64,000 bases of DNA from Geomesophilobacter sediminis (GTDB taxonomy: Bacteria; Desulfobacterota; Desulfuromonadia; Geobacterales; Geobacteraceae). Position numbers and translations under genes: made by a program. The stretch spans positions 124,001-188,000 of the forward strand of contig NZ_JAEMHM010000011.1 in the NCBI RefSeq assembly GCF_016458275.1, in the 5' to 3' direction. Every line of letters starts with the position of its first letter. Position 1 is the stretch's first letter. The notes below the pieces were generated by a model, which saw only the letters and a list, made by a program, of their open reading frames with translations, was not told the DNA's origin and did not search any database. Positions 37,131 to 45,059 of the stretch are shown here, in pieces.

Positions 37131-37925
37131 TTACCCCCGCCCTAAACCATAGAGCACTTCGTAGCTTGCCGGGATCTGACCATCTTGCCCATACTCCCGC
37201 TGATAGGTCTCCATCATCTCCAGCATGACCCGCCGCTGCGACAGTCCTTGCGATCCGCCCGGCGCGGCGTTCCCCGCCCCGATCCGCTTCAGCGACCGCA
37301 ACAGCTCCGGCACGTCGGGATGCATCTCCACTTCCATTGCGGAGGTCACGCCCGCTCCCGAAAAGCCGGTCCGCTGCAATGCGGCGAGCACCTCTGCCCC
37401 GGGATGGAAGGAATGGGTGCGATCCGGAGCACCGTTTAAAACCTTCCGGTACGACTCACGCAGCTCATACAGCGTACGCTCGCCGAAAAGGGCAAAACAA
37501 AAAAGCCCCCCGGGCTTCAGAACCCGCCGCACGTCGGCAAAGGCGTTATCCAGCGAGGGTAGCCATTGGTAGGTGGAGGTCGAAACCACGACGTCGAAAA
37601 CACCGTCGGCAAACGGCAGCCGTTCGGCGTCCGCGTTCACGAGTTGAACAGAGCCCTCAAGTTTCTGCGCCGCCGCCCGGCACATACCCAGCGCCAGATC
37701 GGCGCCGATGGCGGTGGCTTCCGGATAGAGCCGGCGCAGTTCCGCCAGCAGGTTCCCGGTCCCGGCACCGATGTCGAGGATTTTTTTCGGTGCCTGGACT
37801 TCCTTCCGCAGGATCGCCGTCATCCGCTCCACCACGCGAGCCTGAACCACTGCCTTGCTGTCGTAATCGGCCGCTTGCCGGTGGAAAGCCCCCTGCACCT
37901 TGCGCCTGTCTATATTAGCGACCAT
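37131..37925 (-). CDS. bioC: Malonyl-[ACP] O-methyltransferase
   Basis: The 264-residue SAM-dependent methyltransferase opens with RRKVQGAFHRQAADYDSKAVV and has motif I ILDIGAGTGNLLAEL near residue 50, then FDVVVSTSTYQWL and VLKPGGLFCFALFGERTLYEL, which are typical of BioC. It methylates malonyl-ACP to start pimeloyl synthesis for biotin. AAGGA lies about 11 nt before the ATG. It follows bioH, with a composite palindrome in the 116-nt gap between them. Confidence 0.9.
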   Translation of the reverse strand: MVANIDRRKVQGAFHRQAADYDSKAVVQARVVERMTAILRKEVQAPKKILDIGAGTGNLLAELRRLYPEATAIGADLALGMCRAAAQKLEGSVQLVNADAERLPFADGVFDVVVSTSTYQWLPSLDNAFADVRRVLKPGGLFCFALFGERTLYELRESYRKVLNGAPDRTHSFHPGAEVLAALQRTGFSGAGVTSAMEVEMHPDVPELLRSLKRIGAGNAAPGGSQGLSQRRVMLEMMETYQREYGQDGQIPASYEVLYGLGRG

Positions 37926-37942
37926 CTACTTGTATTCCTTGT

Positions 37943-38041
37943 ACTCCCCCCTTTGCGAAGGGGGGCTGGGGGGGGATTTGGTTTCTGGCAAACGGCTTGA
38001 AAAGGCAAATCCCCCTAAATCCCCCTTCGCAAAGGGGGACT
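37943..38041. repeat. Composite palindromic element between bioH and bioC
   Basis: The palindrome CCCCCCTTTGCGAAGGGGGG (about 37946-37965) is followed by GGGGGGGGATTTGG. After a 22-nt centre come GGCAAATCCCCCTAAAT and CCCCCTTCGCAAAGGGGG (about 38003-38038). The plan equals that of 29861-29965, so this is a mobile-looking unit of about 100 nt with mirror-image ends. Confidence 0.85.
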
Positions 38042-38848
38042 TTATAGGTGGGCCATGAAATCCCGGACCAGGCGGTTGAACTCATCTGGCCTGGTCATGA
38101 ACGGCGCGTGGCCGCATCCCTCCATGACCTTAAGCGTCGCATCGGGGAGCCGCTTTGCCATGTAAGCTGACGCCGAGGCGGGTACCACGTTGTCGCCCGC
38201 CCCGTGGATCAGCAACACCGGCCGGTCCACCTGAGGCAACCGGTCCCGGAGGTCCACGGTCGACAGGATGGAGAGCGAATTCAGTGCCGACTCCAGCGTG
38301 GGGGAGTGGCTGCTGAGCACGATCTCGTGGACGATCCGCTGGTACTGCCGAGAGTCCATCTCCCCTTCCACGAACATCCCGCGGAAGAATTCCCCCATGG
38401 TCTTGCGATGATCGCGCCGCAGGCGGACCCCCATCCCCTTCACCTCGACCGGCTCCTTGCCGTGGGGGAAGTCGTCAGCGGTGGTAAACCGCGGCGTCCC
38501 GCCCACGAGAACCAGTGCCGCGACCCGTTCGCGCAGTTCGGAAAAGGCCTGAAGCGCAACCTGCACCCCCATGGACCATCCCACCAGGACGGCATTCTGC
38601 AGATCAAGCTGCCGGAACAGGGCGACCAGATCCGCCGCGAAATCCTCGACGGTATAGGAACCGGCCACGTCCGACTGCCCGTGTCCGCGCAGGTCCGGGC
38701 AGACCAGCCGGCAATCATCGGCCAGCGGAGCCTGGAAATGCCAGACCCGCCCGGACATGGCCCACCCGTGCAGGAAAACAACGGGGCGTCCGGCACCTTC
38801 TTCCGCATAGAAAAGGCGGACGCCGGTGGAAAGTTCTATGGAGGGCAT
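38042..38848 (-). CDS. bioH: Alpha/beta hydrolase, pimeloyl-ACP methyl ester esterase (BioH type)
   Basis: The 268-residue hydrolase has the oxyanion segment VVFLHGWAMSG, the nucleophile elbow LVGWSMGVQ near residue 93, the acid in LIHGAGDNVV near 207 and the histidine in EGCGHAPFM near 236. In the bioF-bioH-bioC set it should cleave the methyl ester from pimeloyl-ACP. ATG 38848 is chosen for AAGGA 8 nt upstream; the longer frame to 38980 overlaps a REP pair. BioH-like enzymes vary widely, so the role rests mainly on context. Confidence 0.85.
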   Translation of the reverse strand: MPSIELSTGVRLFYAEEGAGRPVVFLHGWAMSGRVWHFQAPLADDCRLVCPDLRGHGQSDVAGSYTVEDFAADLVALFRQLDLQNAVLVGWSMGVQVALQAFSELRERVAALVLVGGTPRFTTADDFPHGKEPVEVKGMGVRLRRDHRKTMGEFFRGMFVEGEMDSRQYQRIVHEIVLSSHSPTLESALNSLSILSTVDLRDRLPQVDRPVLLIHGAGDNVVPASASAYMAKRLPDATLKVMEGCGHAPFMTRPDEFNRLVRDFMAHL

Positions 38849-38917
38849 ATCTTTAATCCTTGATTTCACACGCGAGGCACAAAGGATAGTCAGATTGTAC
38901 TGGTGCCGGTGATTACC

Positions 38918-38982
38918 CTGGGAGCACCATTCCTGGCGCGAAGGGCGGCCGGCTATTCGCGCCAGGAATGGCGCTCCCACAG
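38918..38982. repeat. Inverted pair of REP-like units (GTGGGAGCGCC family)
   Basis: CTGGGAGCACCATTCCTGGC then GCGA (38918-38941) is mirrored by TCGCGCCAGGAATGGCGCTC then CCACAG (38957-38982). It lies between bioF and bioH. Confidence 0.82.
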
Positions 38983-38999
38983 AGCAACGAAAGTTGATC

Positions 39000-40169
39000 C
39001 TAGATAACGTGCAGCGCTTTCCCCACCGAGATGATCTTCTCCGCCGCCTCGGCGATTTCCTCCTCGGTATGCGTCGCCATCAGGGTGCAGCGGAGCCGGC
39101 AGCTCCCAGCCGGCACGGTCGGCGGCCGGATCCCCTGAACGAAGATCCCTTCCTCCAAAAGCAGCTGGCTGAATTCCATCGTCGTCTCGGCGGGCCCGAC
39201 GAAGACCGGGATGATCTGGGTCTGACTCCCCATGGTGTCGAAGCCGGCCTGCTCCAGCCGCGTCTTGAAAAGCACCGCGTTCCGCGCCAATTGATCCCGC
39301 AGCCGCGCCCCTTCCGCCGAGTCGACCACCTCAATTGCGGCAAGGGAAGCGGCGAGCACCGCCGGGGGGAGCGAGGTGGAAAAGATAAAGCTGCGGGCCT
39401 TGTTGACCAGGTAATCGCAGATCTCGGCAGAGGCGGCCGCATAGGCGCCAAAGCTCCCAAAGCCTTTGCCGAGGGTGCCCATCTGGACGTCGATCCCGCC
39501 GGTTACGCCGCAGAGTTCGCCGCTTCCCCGCCCGGTGGCGCCGAGGACGCCGCTGCCGTGGGCGTCGTCGACCATGAGCAGCGCGTCGAAACGCCGGGCC
39601 AACCCGACCAGGGCCGCCAGCGGCGCGATATCGCCATCCATGCTGAAGACCCCGTCGGTGACGATGAGGCAGCGACCCTTGCCGCGCTTCTCGCTCAAGA
39701 GCTTTTCGAGTGCGGCGGTGTCGCAGTGGGGGTAGCGGACGAAGGTGGCGCGGGAGAGGAGAGCGCCGTCGACGATGCTGGCATGGTTGAGGCGGTCGGA
39801 AAAGACGGTGTCGCCGCGCCCGACCAAGGCGGAGATGATCCCGGTATTGGCGGCGTAGCCGGTATTGAAAAGAAGGGCCCGTTCGGTTCCCTTGAACGCG
39901 GCCAGCCGTTCCTCAAGTTGCTCGTGGAGCTCCATGTTCCCGGAGACCAGCCGGGCCGCGCCGCTGCCGGTCCCCTGTTCCAGGGCCGCGGCCGAGGCCG
40001 CCTTGAGCGCGGGATGGCTCGCCAGGCCAAGGTAATTGTTGGAGCAGAGCAGCAGGACTTCCTTCCCGTCCAGTTGGACCCGGCTCCCCTGCGCTCCGGC
40101 GATCAGGCGCATGCGCCGATACAGCCCTTCCGCCGCCAGCGCGTCGAGTTCTTCGGAATATGTCGGCAC
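39000..40169 (-). CDS. bioF: 8-amino-7-oxononanoate synthase
   Basis: The 389-residue PLP enzyme of the alpha-oxoamine synthase family has [12 protein letters not shown] near residue 43, [11 protein letters not shown] near 200 and the PLP lysine in [13 protein letters not shown] near 234. It condenses pimeloyl-ACP with alanine. GTG 40169 is preferred over TTG 40184 because GGAAGGA is 6 nt upstream and the family begins at this point. The normal length supports it. It is the first of three biotin genes on this strand; I saw no clear BirA operator in front. Confidence 0.92.
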   Translation of the reverse strand: MPTYSEELDALAAEGLYRRMRLIAGAQGSRVQLDGKEVLLLCSNNYLGLASHPALKAASAAALEQGTGSGAARLVSGNMELHEQLEERLAAFKGTERALLFNTGYAANTGIISALVGRGDTVFSDRLNHASIVDGALLSRATFVRYPHCDTAALEKLLSEKRGKGRCLIVTDGVFSMDGDIAPLAALVGLARRFDALLMVDDAHGSGVLGATGRGSGELCGVTGGIDVQMGTLGKGFGSFGAYAAASAEICDYLVNKARSFIFSTSLPPAVLAASLAAIEVVDSAEGARLRDQLARNAVLFKTRLEQAGFDTMGSQTQIIPVFVGPAETTMEFSQLLLEEGIFVQGIRPPTVPAGSCRLRCTLMATHTEEEIAEAAEKIISVGKALHVI

Positions 40170-40393
40170 CGTAAATCCTTCCAACGTTCAAGGGGACTGG
40201 CTCCGTAGGTGCCGGTCCCCCTCTTGGTTCAATTCGCTGTCCCCAGATTCCCCGGCAACCTTGGGGCATATCTTATTAGCACAGAGGCTGGCAGTCGTCA
40301 ACCAAACAGAGCAGCAAGGTTGACGAGACATCCTTTAACCCCATCCTCACTCTGTCCTTCCCCGTGTAGGGGGCGTGATACGGGAGCCGTTGC

Positions 40394-41542
40394 TCACTGC
40401 TCATTGCCCATCACTCTTTGAACAACGTCAATCACCGTCACCTCGGGCGGGGCGAGGACGCGGATCGGAGGCCCCCAGGTGCCGGTACCCCGGCTCACGT
40501 AGAGCCAGGATGTTCCGAAGCGGGAGAGCCCCATCTTCGCGGGGTAGGCAAGATGGGTGATCAGGTTGAAGGGAAAAATCTGCCCCTTGTGCACGTGGCC
40601 GGAAAGCTGCAGATCGAACTTGCCCTGCGCGCCCGGGTCGATGGCAGGCCGGTGCTTCAGCAAGAGTGTGAAGTGGTCCTGCGGCACCTTCTCCAGCATT
40701 TCCTTCTCGCTGACAGCGCTTCCCTTTTCCTTCTGACGGTAACGCACCGCAGGGTCGTCCACCCCGGCCACGGTCAGGTAGCTGTTCACCGCCACGGCCT
40801 CGCCGCGCAGCATTCGGTAACCGCCTCGGGTGGTGAAGGCGACCGACGGCCCCACTCCGGCGAAGACCTCGTGGTTACCGAGTACCGCGAAGTTTCCCAG
40901 CGGCGCGCGGACCGTCGCCAGCACCGTATCCAGCCCCTTCAACCCGTCCATCTGACCGTCGACGAGGTCCCCGGTGGAGACCAGGAGGTCGGGCTTTAAC
41001 GCCGCAACCTGCGCCAGGATCTGCTCCAGTCTCGGCCGCCCCACCATCAAGCCAAGATGCACGTCCGAGACCTGCACGATCCGCAGCCTCCCGACGCCGG
41101 CCGGAAGCTTGGTACTTTCCAGCACCACCTGCTCCACCTTTACGTGGCGTGCTTCGAACAGACCGTAGATGGAGGCGGCAAGGGCAATGCAAAGCGACGC
41201 GGCCACCAAGCCCGGTTCGGAAAAGGAGAGGTCGCGCTGCAGCATCTGCCCTACGGCCTTCAGGATCAGCCCGAACAGATCAAGAGCGAGGGAGGCGCTG
41301 AGGAACAGGAAGAAACAACCCATCCACGAGTAGCCGATTTCCGCGATCACCCGCGCCGGCGCTTCCAACTGGATCCGTTCCAGGATCCGCACCAGCATCG
41401 GGGCGCCCACCATGAAAAGCCCGAGCATGAGGAAAAACGCCGGAAAAGGCGCACCCAGCTCGAACGCCTTCAGGGTGCGCCGTAGCAGATAGAGATGGGC
41501 TCCGCCATAAATAGTGAGATAGACGGCCAGGAAAACGTACAT
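40394..41542 (-). CDS. Membrane-anchored metallophosphoesterase
   Basis: The 382-residue protein has about four N-terminal membrane segments (to residue 130). A calcineurin-like phosphoesterase domain follows with QVSDVHLGLM, VSTGDLVDGQ, FAVLGNHEVFAG and LQLSGHVHKGQIFPF. These are the dinuclear metal ligands; the YkuE/YaeI-type relatives act on lipid or nucleotide phosphates. The substrate is unknown. AGGAGG lies 4-5 nt upstream of ATG 41542. Its last codons (MGNEQ) come from a short run of heptamer-like repeats (TGCTCAC TGCTCAT TGCCCAT at about 40391-40411). Confidence 0.86.
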   Translation of the reverse strand: MYVFLAVYLTIYGGAHLYLLRRTLKAFELGAPFPAFFLMLGLFMVGAPMLVRILERIQLEAPARVIAEIGYSWMGCFFLFLSASLALDLFGLILKAVGQMLQRDLSFSEPGLVAASLCIALAASIYGLFEARHVKVEQVVLESTKLPAGVGRLRIVQVSDVHLGLMVGRPRLEQILAQVAALKPDLLVSTGDLVDGQMDGLKGLDTVLATVRAPLGNFAVLGNHEVFAGVGPSVAFTTRGGYRMLRGEAVAVNSYLTVAGVDDPAVRYRQKEKGSAVSEKEMLEKVPQDHFTLLLKHRPAIDPGAQGKFDLQLSGHVHKGQIFPFNLITHLAYPAKMGLSRFGTSWLYVSRGTGTWGPPIRVLAPPEVTVIDVVQRVMGNEQ

Positions 41543-41592
41543 CGCCCCTCCTGTCATTGAAGAAGGTCCCTACTCTACCACAATCGCTTTCA

Positions 41593-41620
41593 TTGCGGGC
41601 CAGAGAAAGGTCGCTATACT
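41593..41620 (+). promoter_or_regulatory. Sigma-70-type promoter for the ferredoxin-type gene
   Basis: TTGCGG (41593-41598), a 16-nt spacer and TATACT (41615-41620) lie about 143 nt before the ATG at 41763. This leaves a structured leader of roughly 135 nt. Confidence 0.5.
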
Positions 41621-41649
41621 CTTAATCGTTTTTAATCTTTAAAAAACAA

Positions 41650-41744
41650 CCCTGCACACGGCAATAACGGTGCGATTCCGGCAGCTTAGCTCGGCAGGGG
41701 AAATGAAAAAATTTCTTGGTCCCGATACTCATTGAAATCCCTGC
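41650..41744 (+). promoter_or_regulatory. Leader with two mutually exclusive stems
   Basis: GCAGGG at 41694-41699 can pair either with CCCTGC at 41650-41655 or with CCCTGC at 41739-41744, the latter 19 nt before the start codon and near the ribosome site. Such a choice is the hallmark of attenuators and riboswitches. I do not recognise a known riboswitch class. Confidence 0.35.
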
Positions 41745-41762
41745 TGGATCGGAGAGAGTGAA

Positions 41763-43067
41763 ATGCCACATCCATCGACCCGAAGCAACTACACGAGCCT
41801 CATCGAGCGTCTGAACCGGTTCCCGCAAGGCGCCCCCCCGTCGGAACTCCTCTACAAGATCCTCGCCTTGATGGTCAACGAGCATGAAGCGGGGCTGCTG
41901 GGCCAGTTGCCGGTGCTTCCCTTTACCGCCGCCAAAGCCTCGCATATCTGGGGGATGCGGGAGGTCGAGGCGGCTCGGATTCTGGAGGGATTTGCCGACC
42001 GCGCGCTGCTTCTGGATGTGCTGCAGCACGACGAAAAGCTCTACGTGCTGCCGCCGCCGATGCGTGGCTTCTTCGAGTTCTCGATGATGCGCAGCCGCAG
42101 CGACATCGACCAGGAGTCGCTGAGCGAGCTCCTTTTCCAGTATCTCAACCTGGAAGGGGCGTTCATCAAGGAGCTTCACACCGGAGAGACCAAGCTCGGG
42201 CGGATCTTCGTGGGGGAGGGAGAAATTCCGACTGCACACGTCACCCAGGTCTACGACTACGAGCGGGCCAGCGAGGTGGTGAAAAACGCGTGGCGGATCG
42301 GCATCAGCACCTGCTACTGCCGCCATAAGATGAAACAGCTGAACCGGGCCTGCTCCGCGGACCTGGAAATGTGCATGACCTTCGACCATGCCGCGGACTC
42401 CCTCATCCGTCATGGCCACGCCCGCGAAATCGACAGCGTCGAATGCCTGGACCTGCTGCAAAAAGCGCGCGAGCAGAACCTGATCCAGTTCGGGGAAAAC
42501 GTGCGCGAAGGGGTGAGTTTCATCTGCAACTGCTGCTCCTGCTGCTGCGAATCGCTCATCGCGGCGCGCAAACTCGGAGAAGTTTCCCCGATCCACTCGA
42601 CGAACTTCTTTCCCCAACTGCAGCAGCAATACTGCAACGGCTGCGGCAGGTGCGTCGACGCCTGCCCGGTCGAAGCGCTGCACCTGATCTCGGCCAACGA
42701 GCCGCTGCGCCAGGGGAAGAGAAAGTGCGTGATCGACGTGAAGCGCTGTATCGGGTGCGGGGTCTGCGTCAGGGTTTGCCAGTGCGGCGCCCTGAGCCTC
42801 GTGCCCAAACCGGAACGGGTGCCGACGCCGGTCGACACCGCACACCGGATCGTTTTGATGGCCATCGAGAGGGATAAGCTGCAGCACCTGATCTGGGACA
42901 ACAACGCCCGCACCAGCCATCGGATCATCTCACTGCTCATGGGGCTGATCCTCAAGCTTTCCCCGGTCAAACAATCCCTGGTTAAGAAGCAGCTCGGGTC
43001 CCGTTACCTGGACCTGATGATCAAGCGTCGGCGGGAACGGCTGAAGCGGGAGATCCAGTGGCTCTGA
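41763..43067 (+). CDS. 4Fe-4S dicluster ferredoxin-type protein with cysteine-rich middle
   Basis: The 434-residue soluble protein has an N-terminal helical region without cysteines (to about residue 170). A Cys-rich zone follows (STCYCRHKMKQLNRACSAD, then FICNCCSCCCESL near 260), then two ferredoxin motifs YCNGCGRCVDACPVEAL and RCIGCGVCVRVCQCGAL near 297 and 330. The second has CQCG in place of the usual C-P. The product likely passes electrons or senses redox; anaerobes carry many such proteins of unknown partner. GGAGAGAG precedes the ATG. It stands alone after a structured leader. Confidence 0.85.
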   Translation: MPHPSTRSNYTSLIERLNRFPQGAPPSELLYKILALMVNEHEAGLLGQLPVLPFTAAKASHIWGMREVEAARILEGFADRALLLDVLQHDEKLYVLPPPMRGFFEFSMMRSRSDIDQESLSELLFQYLNLEGAFIKELHTGETKLGRIFVGEGEIPTAHVTQVYDYERASEVVKNAWRIGISTCYCRHKMKQLNRACSADLEMCMTFDHAADSLIRHGHAREIDSVECLDLLQKAREQNLIQFGENVREGVSFICNCCSCCCESLIAARKLGEVSPIHSTNFFPQLQQQYCNGCGRCVDACPVEALHLISANEPLRQGKRKCVIDVKRCIGCGVCVRVCQCGALSLVPKPERVPTPVDTAHRIVLMAIERDKLQHLIWDNNARTSHRIISLLMGLILKLSPVKQSLVKKQLGSRYLDLMIKRRRERLKREIQWL

Positions 43068-43069
43068 GT

Positions 43070-43181
43070 TCAATGAACAATGGTCAATGATCCATGGACA
43101 ATAATTTTTTCCAGCACTGGCTAAACACCGCACGTATCTGATCGGTTTTCCGATCATTGTTCATCGTTCATTGATCATTGC
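43070..43181. repeat. Inverted heptamer arrays after the ferredoxin-type gene (unit TCAATGA)
   Basis: The left arm (43070-43104) is TCAATGA ACAATGG, TCAATGA TCCATGG, ACAATAA. The right arm (43154-43181) is TCATTGT TCATCGT, TCATTGA TCATTGC. The left arm begins 2 nt after a stop codon and the core is about 49 nt, with no gene. This is locus E. Confidence 0.85.
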
Positions 43182-43185
43182 CCCG

Positions 43186-43215
43186 TTGACACACGAGCCC
43201 CGGACGGGTTAAAGT
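43186..43215 (+). promoter_or_regulatory. Sigma-70-type promoter for the 43406 lipoprotein gene
   Basis: Consensus TTGACA (43186-43191), a 17-nt spacer and TTAAAG/TAAAGT (43209-43215) lie 190 nt before the start. The -35 element directly follows the right heptamer arm. Confidence 0.55.
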
Positions 43216-43405
43216 ACCCCCAGCCTTCCCCTCGAACGCAGGAACTCGCCTCACCTCTTGGCGTGAGTGTCGGATCAACTTCAGCGCCAGTTCCCACTCG
43301 ACATAAAGGCTTGAACAGGAAAAATCCCTCGGTCTTTCCCGGCGGCGGCTCGGCCGCGCCGGTGCTACGACCGCGACACTACACTTCGGCATAAGGAGTA
43401 ACTTC

Positions 43406-44575
43406 GTGAACCTCCGCTTTACCTCCGGGACCTTCCGGCTCCCGCTTTCGCTGCTCGCCCTGCTCGTCCCCCTGTCTCTTGCGGCCTGCAAGGACAAGAA
43501 CTCGAACGCCCAGCAGGCTGTGCCGGCACCGGTCGCAACGAAGGTTGCCGCTACCACCGCCGTGACCGCGGCAGTACAGCCGCAGCGCTCCAGCGCCGCA
43601 ACCTTCGACAAGAACAGCAGCGCCTCCCGCCCCGCTCCCGGCGAAAAAGACGCGGGAGCCAAGGGCAAAGGCAAAGGCAAGGACGCCGCGGCAGCTCCGG
43701 CCGGCCCTAAGGTGAAGTACCAGGCCGGGGAAGATCCGGAATTCGCCGCGAAGAAAGGGTGGCCGGTAAAAGGTCCGCAGACCCTGCCCGGTTCGATCCT
43801 CCCGCAGAAACGTATCGTCGCCTACTATGGCAACCCGCTCTCCAAGCGGATGGGCGCTCTCGGGGAATATCCGAAGGACGAGATGCTGCGCCGCCTCAAG
43901 CGTGAGGCTTCCCGCTGGGAAGCTGCCGATCCGGCGCACCCGGTTCAGCCGGCGCTGCACCTGATCGCGGTCGTGGCCCAGGGCGAGCCGGGCAAGGCCG
44001 GACTCTACCGCATGGTGATGCCGGACAAGATCATCAACGATGTGTACGGGTGGGCCAAGGAAGCGCACGCCATCATGTTCATCGACATCCAGACCGGGCA
44101 TGACAACATCCGGAAGATCCTCCCCCGCTTCGAGTGGATCCTGAAAAACCCGGACGTGCACCTGGCCATCGACCCGGAGTTCAACCTGATCAAGAGCGGC
44201 AAGCGCCCGGGGAGCAAGATCGGCACCTATGACGCCGCGGACATCAACTACGCCTCGTCCTACCTGCGCGACCTGGTAAAGAAATACAACATCCCGCCGA
44301 AGGTCATGATCGTGCACCGGTTCACCCGGAACATGGTCACCAACGCGAAGCAGATCCACCTCCAGCCGGAAGTCCAGATGCTCATGAACATGGACGGCTG
44401 GGGCGCCCCCTGGCTCAAGCGCGATTCCTACAAGGACTACATCGTGAGCGAGCCGGTCCAGTACACCGGGTTCAAGCTCTTCTACCACAACGACACCAAG
44501 AAAGGGGACGCGCTGCTCACGCCGCAGGAAGTCCTGAAGCTGAACCCGAAGCCGATCTACATCCAGTACCAGTAA
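43406..44575 (+). CDS. Lipoprotein with putative TIM-barrel-like domain, function unknown
   Basis: The 389-residue product has a lipoprotein signal (LSLAAC, Cys near 28), an Ala/Lys-rich linker to about residue 100 and a globular domain. That domain has IVAYYGNPLSKRMGALG, AIMFIDIQTGHDNIRK, HLAIDPEFNL and PKVMIVHRFTRNMV. The alternating strand pattern with acidic residues at strand ends (FIDIQ, AIDPEF) suggests a glycosidase-like barrel, but I do not recognise a named family. GTG 43406 has AAGGAG 7 nt upstream. A strong terminator follows, so it is a single-gene unit. Confidence 0.8.
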   Translation: MNLRFTSGTFRLPLSLLALLVPLSLAACKDKNSNAQQAVPAPVATKVAATTAVTAAVQPQRSSAATFDKNSSASRPAPGEKDAGAKGKGKGKDAAAAPAGPKVKYQAGEDPEFAAKKGWPVKGPQTLPGSILPQKRIVAYYGNPLSKRMGALGEYPKDEMLRRLKREASRWEAADPAHPVQPALHLIAVVAQGEPGKAGLYRMVMPDKIINDVYGWAKEAHAIMFIDIQTGHDNIRKILPRFEWILKNPDVHLAIDPEFNLIKSGKRPGSKIGTYDAADINYASSYLRDLVKKYNIPPKVMIVHRFTRNMVTNAKQIHLQPEVQMLMNMDGWGAPWLKRDSYKDYIVSEPVQYTGFKLFYHNDTKKGDALLTPQEVLKLNPKPIYIQYQ

Positions 44576-44604
44576 CGCCGGAACCAAGGCGGGCAAAGAA
44601 GAGC

Positions 44605-44646
44605 AAAGGGCCGGGGGAGACATCTCCTCCGGCCCTTTGCTTTTTC
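44605..44646 (+). terminator. Terminator after the 43406 lipoprotein gene
   Basis: The stem AAAGGGCCGG / CCGGCCCTTT (44605-44614 with 44629-44638), extended inward by GGGAG/CTCC, is followed by GCTTTTT. Confidence 0.85.
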
Positions 44647-44676
44647 CCCTGCCATTTCCCCCTTCATCGTCGAACT

Positions 44677-44700
44677 ACGGGCGCAGCATGCTGCGCCCGT
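44677..44700. repeat. Perfect 24-nt palindrome, GGGCGCAGCATGCTGCGCCC family, copy 2
   Basis: The core GGGCGCAGCATGCTGCGCCC is flanked by AC and GT, making a perfect 24-nt palindrome. It shares its core with 36881-36900 and 46225-46244. Confidence 0.85.
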
Positions 44701-44812
44701 GCGGATGTCGCGCCGGGTCGTGTAGGAGCGGCATTGCTGCCGCGATCAGCGGAGGTTGATCGCGAAGGGACTGTTGCTCCTGGTATAGCGACGGGAGCAC
44801 GTTTTCCCTCCG

Positions 44813-44896
44813 GTGGGAGCGCCACTCCTGGCGCGAACCGCCGCAGGCGGCATTCACATGTTTCGGTTGATCGCCCCTGGAAAGGCGCTCCCACAG
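44813..44896. repeat. Inverted pair of REP-like units (GTGGGAGCGCC family)
   Basis: GTGGGAGCGCCACTCCTGGC then GCGA (44813-44836) is mirrored by TCGCCCCTGGAAAGGCGCTC then CCACAG (44871-44896). The 34-nt centre contains its own small hairpin CCGCCGCAGGCGG. Confidence 0.82.
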
Positions 44897-45059
44897 GGTT
44901 GGCAGCCAGTTGCCGATTCCACCTGGCAGGTCATTCCAGCGGCGCCCCCTTTTCCCGACCCAATTCTCCTCCGGTTGCAAAACCAAAGGGCAGCGGAAAT
45001 ACTTGGAGCTTGTTTTCGCGCTCCCCCCTCCCACCGCAGCGTCAATCAAGGAGGCTACC

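Larger units (their letters stand above)
43068..43405. other. Intergenic region with heptamer arrays and a promoter
   Basis: No gene is supported. It holds the inverted heptamer arrays at 43070-43104 and 43154-43181, a good promoter at 43186-43215 and about 190 nt of leader before the lipoprotein gene at 43406. An open frame on the minus strand through 43168-43680 is a shadow of that gene. Confidence 0.7.
44576..45059. other. Gene-free repeat-rich gap
   Basis: It holds a terminator (44605-44646), the palindrome at 44677-44700, a GTAGGAGCGGCATTGCTGCC unit near 44721-44748, and the inverted REP pair at 44813-44896. I see no gene. Confidence 0.7.

Noticed and set aside
38890-39000. BirA operator in front of the biotin genes
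   Set aside because: I looked for the TTGTAAACC / GGTTTACAA dyad near bioF and bioH and found only partial half-site resemblance.
41650-41700. Cobalamin riboswitch fragment (GGTGCGATTCCGG)
   Set aside because: Only a short resemblance; the B12 box and the second helix are not present.
43168-43680. 170-residue minus-strand frame
   Set aside because: It overlaps the promoter and the lipoprotein gene antisense and has low-complexity Ala/Arg composition.
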